This document shows positions 1 to 5,032 of a DNA stretch of 5,032 nucleotides, in pieces (the first letter of the stretch is position 1; each line of letters begins with the position of its first letter). A program made the position numbers and the translations under genes. The DNA is from Halieaceae bacterium. GTDB lineage: Bacteria; Pseudomonadota; Gammaproteobacteria; Pseudomonadales; Halieaceae. Under the pieces are notes generated by a model. The model ran no database searches and was not told the origin of the DNA. It saw only the letters and a program-made list of their open reading frames with translations. The DNA lies in assembly GCA_011524755.1 (NCBI GenBank), contig WTJR01000188.1, positions 3,883 to 8,914 of the forward strand. Direction: 5' to 3'.

Positions 1-1046
1 GGCGGATAGCTATCGACGAAGCTGATAGAGGCACTGGTGTGGGGCAAGTGATTTGCCACTATGGCTTTCATCTTTTCTTTTGCCTGCGCCAACTGCTCAC
101 GCGATAGCGCTCTGATACCGCCGTCTACGATGACTTCACTGGGGACGACATTCGTTTTTCCAAAGGTCGTGCCCCGATTCTGAGCAGAATCATAATTGAC
201 GGTGGTTCCGCCTTGAATGGTGCCCGCATTGAACGTTAAACCGTAGTCACCGCGAACCTCGTTATAGAACGTATCCAGAATTCTCGCAGCTTCATTGATG
301 GCACCAGCGCCCACGCGTTCGCTGAAGACGCCAGAAGAGTGGGCTTGCCTACCCGATACTTTCAACATCCAGCCACTGGAACTGCGTCGGGCGATGGTTG
401 CCCAGTCAGAACCTTCGGTTGTAATCGCACCCTCAAAGCCCAGGGTGATATCAGCCCATTTTCCGGCCTCTATGAGATCTTTGCGACTAATGGACAAGGG
501 TTTGCCTGTCATCTCCTCATCGCCTGTGTAGGCGACGGTGACAGCAATATCGTCTAAGGCACCAATGTGCTGAAGTGCTTTTAATGCATAGACGAGGACA
601 GCATTACCGTCCTTCATATCGCTGATGCCGGGACCGCGCCCAATGTTGCCTTCGCGTGTAAACGCCTGGAATTCGTCATCTGACTCAAAAACCGTATCGA
701 GGTGTCCGATGAGGAGGAACTTTTTGCCTTTACCTTCCTTGCTGGCAAACAAGTGACCTGCGCGGTCCATCTCAGGGGGCATCTCGATCCAGCGCGTCGC
801 CAAGCCAAGCGCTTCCAGTTCGCGTGACATGACGTCCCCAACGGCACGAACGCCGGCGTGGTTCATCGTCCCGCTACCAATGTTGACGGTTTCAGCCAGC
901 AGCTCAATCGCCTCGTCTTGGTGCGCATCAATCCAGTCAACCATGGCTTGTTCCTTGGCTGACAGCGACCCTGAATGTGTTACGGGCGCAAGGGTGACGC
1001 TGAGAAATAGGGCGCTTAGTAGCGACGCACGTTGAATCAAGTTCAT
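1..1046 (-). CDS. Exported M20-family zinc metallopeptidase (glutamate carboxypeptidase-like), C-terminus cut by window edge
   Basis: The frame is open from an ATG at 1046 to the left edge (348 codons plus two bases), without a stop or frameshift. The first ~25-30 residues look like a Sec signal peptide: Arg6, then the hydrophobic stretch LLSALFLSVTLAPV. This suggests a periplasmic or surface enzyme. The M20 two-zinc signature is complete for the part seen: GHLDTV (His115 metal ligand, Asp117), GISDMKDG (Asp143, bridging ligand), GDEE (Glu177 catalytic base, Glu178 ligand) and GFEG (Glu205, probable ligand). The dimerisation domain follows, with RQAHSSG around His236. M20 enzymes of this type are usually about 380-430 residues, so some 40-80 residues, including the last zinc-ligand His, should lie beyond the window. 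The family removes C-terminal amino acids or cleaves dipeptides and N-acyl amino acids; the substrate here cannot be told. It is the second gene of a likely operon, 17 nt after the amidohydrolase. An in-frame GTG at 1061-1059 overlaps the Shine-Dalgarno site, so the ATG is preferred. Confidence 0.93.
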   Translation of the reverse strand, partial: MNLIQRASLLSALFLSVTLAPVTHSGSLSAKEQAMVDWIDAHQDEAIELLAETVNIGSGTMNHAGVRAVGDVMSRELEALGLATRWIEMPPEMDRAGHLFASKEGKGKKFLLIGHLDTVFESDDEFQAFTREGNIGRGPGISDMKDGNAVLVYALKALQHIGALDDIAVTVAYTGDEEMTGKPLSISRKDLIEAGKWADITLGFEGAITTEGSDWATIARRSSSGWMLKVSGRQAHSSGVFSERVGAGAINEAARILDTFYNEVRGDYGLTFNAGTIQGGTTVNYDSAQNRGTTFGKTNVVPSEVIVDGGIRALSREQLAQAKEKMKAIVANHLPHTSASISFVDSYP

Positions 1047-1052
1047 ACGGAT

Positions 1053-1060
1053 CTTCCTCA
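1053..1060 (-). promoter_or_regulatory. Ribosome binding site of the M20 peptidase gene
   Basis: Read on the minus strand, TGAGGAAG includes a GAGGA core (1059-1055) ending 8 nt before the ATG at 1046. It sits in the 17-nt gap after the TAA of the upstream amidohydrolase gene. This fixes the ATG as the start and supports co-transcription of the two genes. Confidence 0.75.
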
Positions 1061-1063
1061 CGA

Positions 1064-4000
1064 TTAACGTATCTGATGCTGTGGCTGATTGTGCCACCAG
1101 AGTGTGGGCGCCGGGCGCGATCCGGTCACTTCCTCACCGAGGTCAGTGGCACGATAGAGTCGCCCATTTACCATGACGTGCGTGATACGGTCGGTGCTCT
1201 TCACGTCCTCGAGCGGGTTGCCATCGACCACCTGTAAGTCCGCCAGTTTCCCAGTTTCAATTGAACCCAGATCAGCATCCATGCCGAGGTAGCGCGCCGG
1301 GTTAATGGTGGCTGTTGCCAGCATCTGCATTGGGCTCATGCCTCCCTCGGCAAAGCTCCACATTTCCCAATGCGTTGCCAGCCCCTCCCGCTGTCCGTGA
1401 GCACCGGTGTTGACCAACACACCGAGCTCCATCAACTCTTTTGCTACGGCTGCCGCATCATCATCGCGGAAGTCTGGCTCGGGAGCTGTGACCCGACGAA
1501 CGGCGCGCGGTTGCAATACGGTGGGCGGCACAAAGTGTGACAGTAGGGGGTGCTTCCAGACTTCGGTGTCTCGGTAGAAGCGATCCTCGGAGGTCAACCC
1601 GCCATAGGTCACGCTCAAAGTGGGCGTGTACCCAACACGGGTGTTCGACCAGAAGTCGCGGACGTCATCATAGATTTTTAAGGTCGGAATGTTGTGCTCG
1701 ATGCCTGTCGAACCATCGGCCACGAGATTCATGTCCATGTTGTAAAGTGAACCGCCTTCAGCAACCACCAACATGCCGGCATCACGAGCGGCCTCAATGA
1801 CCATTTGTCGCTGCGCTCGGCGGGGTTGATTGTAGTTTTTAACACTGATGGCCCCCTGAGCCTTGAGGCGATCAACCACGGCTTTGGCGTCATCGAGCGA
1901 CTCGATCGGGTCGAAGCCAGTGCTTTTTGCCCCGTAGATGATTTCGCCGGTTGAAAAAATGCGCGGTCCGATGATCTTGCCCGCGCGTTGATATTCAGCG
2001 GCTGGGAAGACTTGAGCGGCTCTGCTTGAGGGGTTGTGTACAGTCGTGACACCGAGCGCCAGGTGCGCGAGGAGCGACCAGTTATTTTGAGGGATAATGT
2101 CATCCCGGCCGTAAGGGCCGTGTGCGTGCGCATCAATATAGCCCGGCATGAGCGTCTTTCCAGCCAGATCGACCTGCCTTGCACCGTCTGGGATAGAAAC
2201 GTCACCCGTGGCGCCCAGGGCGACAATGCGATTGTCCTCAACGATGACAACGCCATTGTCGATGACGTCTCGTGCCGAGTTCATGGTGATGACGCGAGCA
2301 TTGGTGAAGGCCACAAGTCCTCGGGGACGATCGGAGTCCACTGACAGGCTGAGATCAGCGATCTGCTGGGCTTCGTTTGCACCGGTGCCCAAAGAGCCAT
2401 CGACGTTGTACTGGAAAAAGCGCGGACCTACGCTCCATGTCAGCGAGGTGCCATCAGCGCTCCAGTGAATGAATTCACCGCCCGGGGCACTCACACGCTC
2501 TGTGGCATAGGCAGCAGCGCCTGAGGCCGTATTCTCAATAGCTGATAGGTTTATGGAGCGACCAGTCATCGGCAGCGCCGCCACGTACAGACGACCCGCC
2601 TCACGATAAGCGACGTGCTTGCCTGCGGGCGACATGCGAATGACAGTGGCCAGGGGAGAGCTTGCGTGCGTTCGCACATCCTCACCATCATGATTCATGG
2701 AAATGAGTTCACTGGAAGCATCATCACTGCCGCGACCGACAGCCGAGCTCACGCGCTCGGTGGCGTAAATGCGGTCATTGGGACCGAAGTGGGGTGATCG
2801 TCCACGTCGGCTGACAAACTGAGCCTCGTCATCACCGAGCTCATAGACATAGATGCCGGGCTTTTTACCCCAGTGCGGGTTGGTTAGCGAACTGCCGCTC
2901 AGCTTGGCAAATAGCAGGGTCTCGCCATCGCTCGAAACGCTGAGATCGACATAGTGACCCGGCGTTGCGAGAACGTTCTTAGAACGTCCACCGCGGGCGC
3001 TGACTTTACGGACGGAGCCTAACTCGTCGTCCGACCAGGTCAGGTAAAACACCTCCTTCCCGTCGGGTGAAAACGCGGGTGAAAATTCGACCGCAGTCCC
3101 GGTGTCGCGCGTCAGGCGCTTGGCTTCTTCGCCGTCACGCTTGACGTAAAGCCGCCCCATGGACTCAAAGACCACGGACTCGCCATCGGGACTTTGCGTA
3201 GCAAACCGCGGCATGGTGGTCGTGAGGGTGTCGGGCGCAACATCGACCGCGACTTCAACGGCAGGATAAGCCGTGCGCGTGTCGTTAACCGAAAACGGAA
3301 TTTGACGCGATTCACCCGAGGCAACGTCGACACGCCAAATATGGCCTTGCGACCAATAGACAATGGAGTCGCCATCGGGCGTCCAGGCCATGGTGGGATA
3401 GGCGCCCTGAACCGCCCAGGTTTCCTGCATGTCGGGGTCGAGATCATCAACCAGCATGGTTTGCTCGCCTGATGCGAGATCCATGACAAACAGTCGCGAA
3501 GCGGCGCGCACGCGTTTCACGAAGGCGAGTGTTTTACCGTCGGGCGACGGCGTGGGTCGAACAGCACCGCCCGCACCGCCAACAACTTTCTCAATTTCAC
3601 CCGTTTGGAGGTCATAGCGTTTAATAGCCATGACTTCACCGTTACTGTCCTCGTGGTAAATAAAAGTATTTCCGGGTGTCGTGTTCTGGATGTAGAACAC
3701 CGACTCTCCATCAGCGCTAAAGGTCGGTTCACCCAGTTCCTTCTGGAATGCGGGGCTTGGTCGCTTTACCAGCACAGAGCCTTGTAGGTTTCCTCGCGTC
3801 AGGGCTTGATCGACGTTGGCATCGTAAAGCCATACTTCGCCGGTTCCGAGTGATCGTGAGGTGGTGAAGTGCTTCTTCGCTACTAAATAGTCTCCTGACG
3901 GATGCCAACTCGGATTATTAAGTAAGCGGAAACTTTCGTGGGTTATTTGGTGCTTGTTGTCTGGATTGGCCAGGTCCATAACCCAAATGTTGTCTGCGCC

Positions 4001-4360
4001 GTTACGGTCGGAGGTAAATGCGAGAAAACGACCATCGGGACTGTATTGCGGTTGTACTTCCCACGCATGACCGCTCAGCAGCGGTATCGCTTCACCACCC
4101 GTAATCGGTATCTGATAAATGTCTCCCAAGAGATCGAAAGCAATGTGCTGCCCATCGGGTGAGACATCGAGGTTCATCCAGGTCCCTTCAGTCACATTGA
4201 GGTCGATTTCTTGAACCTCCGCCGAGTAGCTCGGCGCTGAGACATCCCACGATGGTGTCTCAGTCTCCTCCGATACTGTCAGACCCGATACCGTGAATAG
4301 GCTGGTAAAAACGAAGGCTTGTTTTGTGAGTGAGGTGCGAGAAAAGCGAGCATTGCGCAT
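1064..4360 (-). CDS. Exported TolB/WD40-like beta-propeller and amidohydrolase fusion protein
   Basis: This 1098-residue protein ends in TAA. Residues 1-30 form a likely Sec signal peptide (Arg/Lys-rich start, then AFVFTSLFTVSGLTV), so it probably acts in the periplasm or on the surface. Residues ~60-665 are beta-propeller blades of the TolB/tricorn/DPP-IV type, marked by recurrent SPDG-like turns at 67, 107, 215, 272, 327, 390, 431, 476, 577 and 634, plus HPSG at 153; this is enough for two propellers. Residues ~681-1075 are a metal-dependent amidohydrolase. It opens with the small beta-sandwich (NARVITMNS), then PGYIDAHAH with metal-binding His745 and His747, SVKNY with Lys841 (possible carboxylated bridging Lys), VAEGG with Glu868, GIEHN with His889 and GAHGQ with His988. 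It closes with the typical NPARYLGMDADLGSIETGKLADLQVVDG-type tail (1020-1047). Relatives are annotated only as amidohydrolases; members of the wider superfamily include prolidases and imidazolonepropionases, so peptide or cyclic-amide hydrolysis is plausible but unproven. The start is forced: an in-frame TGA lies 9 nt upstream and the next Met is residue 62, beyond the signal peptide. No good Shine-Dalgarno site is visible. Confidence 0.95.
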   Translation of the reverse strand: MRNARFSRTSLTKQAFVFTSLFTVSGLTVSEETETPSWDVSAPSYSAEVQEIDLNVTEGTWMNLDVSPDGQHIAFDLLGDIYQIPITGGEAIPLLSGHAWEVQPQYSPDGRFLAFTSDRNGADNIWVMDLANPDNKHQITHESFRLLNNPSWHPSGDYLVAKKHFTTSRSLGTGEVWLYDANVDQALTRGNLQGSVLVKRPSPAFQKELGEPTFSADGESVFYIQNTTPGNTFIYHEDSNGEVMAIKRYDLQTGEIEKVVGGAGGAVRPTPSPDGKTLAFVKRVRAASRLFVMDLASGEQTMLVDDLDPDMQETWAVQGAYPTMAWTPDGDSIVYWSQGHIWRVDVASGESRQIPFSVNDTRTAYPAVEVAVDVAPDTLTTTMPRFATQSPDGESVVFESMGRLYVKRDGEEAKRLTRDTGTAVEFSPAFSPDGKEVFYLTWSDDELGSVRKVSARGGRSKNVLATPGHYVDLSVSSDGETLLFAKLSGSSLTNPHWGKKPGIYVYELGDDEAQFVSRRGRSPHFGPNDRIYATERVSSAVGRGSDDASSELISMNHDGEDVRTHASSPLATVIRMSPAGKHVAYREAGRLYVAALPMTGRSINLSAIENTASGAAAYATERVSAPGGEFIHWSADGTSLTWSVGPRFFQYNVDGSLGTGANEAQQIADLSLSVDSDRPRGLVAFTNARVITMNSARDVIDNGVVIVEDNRIVALGATGDVSIPDGARQVDLAGKTLMPGYIDAHAHGPYGRDDIIPQNNWSLLAHLALGVTTVHNPSSRAAQVFPAAEYQRAGKIIGPRIFSTGEIIYGAKSTGFDPIESLDDAKAVVDRLKAQGAISVKNYNQPRRAQRQMVIEAARDAGMLVVAEGGSLYNMDMNLVADGSTGIEHNIPTLKIYDDVRDFWSNTRVGYTPTLSVTYGGLTSEDRFYRDTEVWKHPLLSHFVPPTVLQPRAVRRVTAPEPDFRDDDAAAVAKELMELGVLVNTGAHGQREGLATHWEMWSFAEGGMSPMQMLATATINPARYLGMDADLGSIETGKLADLQVVDGNPLEDVKSTDRITHVMVNGRLYRATDLGEEVTGSRPAPTLWWHNQPQHQIR

Positions 4361-4568
4361 ACAAATTCAACCGTTGTGATGAGTATTTTTGTTGCTTATT
4401 AGTTATCACACTGCGCGAGCGTTTTCGACCTTAACTTTGTGTCAATCGAGATGGTGTATGGTGAAAACAGACCGATGGTTGTATCCACCAGACTAGTCGC
4501 TGTTTGCAGTTGGTCTCAGCCAGTGGTTTTGGTTATCACCCAGTCAAAGAAGACGTGGAGGGCGTCGA
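4361..4568. promoter_or_regulatory. Divergent intergenic region between the amidohydrolase and symporter genes
   Basis: These 208 nt must hold the promoters for both the minus-strand operon and the plus-strand symporter, because the genes start back to back here. AT-rich sequence lies near 4375-4405, next to the amidohydrolase start. I could not find a convincing -35/-10 pair in either direction. The best plus-strand -10 candidate is TATGGT at 4457-4462, with no good -35 at normal spacing; on the minus strand GATAAC near 4407-4402 is a weak candidate. Possible operator-like elements are the octamer GTTATCAC at 4402-4409 and again at 4532-4539, and the perfect palindrome GACTAGTC at 4491-4498. 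No small gene, tRNA or terminator hairpin was seen. Confidence 0.6.
4557..4562 (+). promoter_or_regulatory. Ribosome binding site of the symporter gene
   Basis: GGAGGG lies 6 nt before the ATG at 4569, a near-ideal Shine-Dalgarno match. Reading upstream in frame there is no ATG, GTG or TTG before the TAG at 4494, so this site and the ATG define the start. Confidence 0.85.
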
Positions 4569-5032
4569 ATGCTAGCAACGCTTGATTGGCTCGTCGTGGC
4601 AATTTACCTGTCCGCTTTGGTGGCCATGAGTCTGTATTTGTCACGACGCCAGGAGACTGCTGAGGACTACTTTGTTGCCGGTAACAGCAGTGGCCCGATC
4701 AGTATTGCGCTCTCCGTTATGGCAACACAGTGCTCGACCAACAGTATTCTCGGTGCACCTGCGTTTGTGGCCTTTGTTGTCGGTGGTGGACTCGTCTGGC
4801 TGCAGTACGAGCTAGCCCTGCCGTTAGCGATGATTTTTATCGCCATATTTCTAATTCCCGTGTTCCATCGGCAGCGTTTGGTGTCGGTTTACCTTTATCT
4901 GGGGCGGCGTTTTGACGATAAAACGCAGCTACTCATCAGTGGGATGTTTCAGTTGTCGCGGGCTGCTGTGGCAGGTATCACCGTTTATGGCGTGGCAAGC
5001 ATGATCGCCATCACGACGGGGCTTTCGTTTGC
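4569..5032 (+). CDS. Sodium:solute symporter (SSS/SLC5 family), N-terminal part only
   Basis: The frame runs open from ATG to the right edge (154 codons plus two bases). It encodes a polytopic inner-membrane protein. Residues ~5-24 form a first transmembrane helix (LDWLVVAIYLSALVAMSLYL). A short polar loop follows with EDYFVAG, typical of the SSS family. The second helix spans ~43-68 and contains SVMATQCSTNSILGAP, matching the unwound, substrate/sodium-binding first core helix of the LeuT fold. Further helices lie at ~75-99 and ~120-150. The cytoplasmic-loop motif SVYLYLGRRF (106-115) matches the family's usual S-Y-EYL-RRF pattern, although the usual Glu is Leu here. Full-length members are usually about 480-600 residues, so roughly two thirds is outside the window. 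The family imports sugars, amino acids, monocarboxylates, vitamins and similar solutes with sodium; the N-terminal part resembles the SLC5A8-like (monocarboxylate/vitamin) branch, but the substrate cannot be assigned. The gene is divergent from the two exported hydrolases, which suggests uptake of their product. Confidence 0.92.
   Translation, partial: MLATLDWLVVAIYLSALVAMSLYLSRRQETAEDYFVAGNSSGPISIALSVMATQCSTNSILGAPAFVAFVVGGGLVWLQYELALPLAMIFIAIFLIPVFHRQRLVSVYLYLGRRFDDKTQLLISGMFQLSRAAVAGITVYGVASMIAITTGLSF

Noticed and set aside
295..847. Small open frames at 295-531 (+), 339-557 (+) and 614-847 (-).
   Set aside because: The continuous minus-strand M20 frame covers this stretch with all its catalytic motifs.
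1..1046. The M20 gene as a pseudogene, because no stop codon is present.
   Set aside because: The frame is intact and is simply cut by the left edge of the window; all motifs are in order.
1729..2256. Minus-strand 175-residue open frame overlapping the amidohydrolase gene in another frame (also 3112-3489 and 3517-3732).
   Set aside because: It is a shifted reading of the same coding DNA; the main frame carries the full amidohydrolase motifs.
2036..2344. Plus-strand open frames antisense to the amidohydrolase gene (also 1537-1800, 2148-2468, 3194-3472, 3938-4162).
   Set aside because: They lie wholly inside the well-supported minus-strand gene, resemble no family, and have low-complexity compositions expected of frame shadows.
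3050..4160. Recurring short sequence like cgtcgggcga / ccatcgggtga on the plus strand, which at first looks like a dispersed DNA repeat.
   Set aside because: Each copy encodes the SPDG turn of a propeller blade on the opposite strand, so it is protein repeat structure, not a DNA repeat element.
4730..4915. Plus-strand 61-residue open frame inside the symporter gene.
   Set aside because: It is an out-of-frame shadow of the symporter, whose frame shows SSS-family motifs and a strong ribosome binding site.

Overview
The window reads as a bacterial chromosomal segment of moderate GC content, most likely from a marine or aquatic gammaproteobacterium. That placement is an inference from protein style (Sec-exported TolB-propeller/amidohydrolase fusion, exported M20 peptidase) and cannot be fixed from sequence alone. 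Coding density is high. I see no mobile element, CRISPR array, tRNA, rRNA or convincing terminator.

Layout: two genes lie on the minus strand and one on the plus strand, divergent from a 208-nt intergenic region (4361-4568). The minus-strand unit starts with a 1098-residue exported protein (4360-1064). It has an N-terminal run of TolB/WD40-like beta-propeller blades and a C-terminal amidohydrolase TIM barrel. After only 17 nt, with a good Shine-Dalgarno site, comes an exported M20-family zinc peptidase (from 1046, running off the left edge after 348 codons). On the plus strand, a sodium:solute symporter (SSS/SLC5 family) starts at 4569 behind a strong Shine-Dalgarno site and runs off the right edge after 154 codons.

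Taken together, two exported hydrolases of amide or peptide bonds beside a sodium-coupled uptake system suggest a scavenging module: periplasmic or surface cleavage of peptides or related amides, then import of a product. The shared pathway is inferred from layout and families; no substrate can be named. The most notable molecular detail is the amidohydrolase active site. The beta1 HxH motif is intact, but the position expected for the beta5 histidine appears to be Glu and the position expected for the beta8 aspartate appears to be His. I found no clearly undescribed system; each component belongs to a recognisable family.
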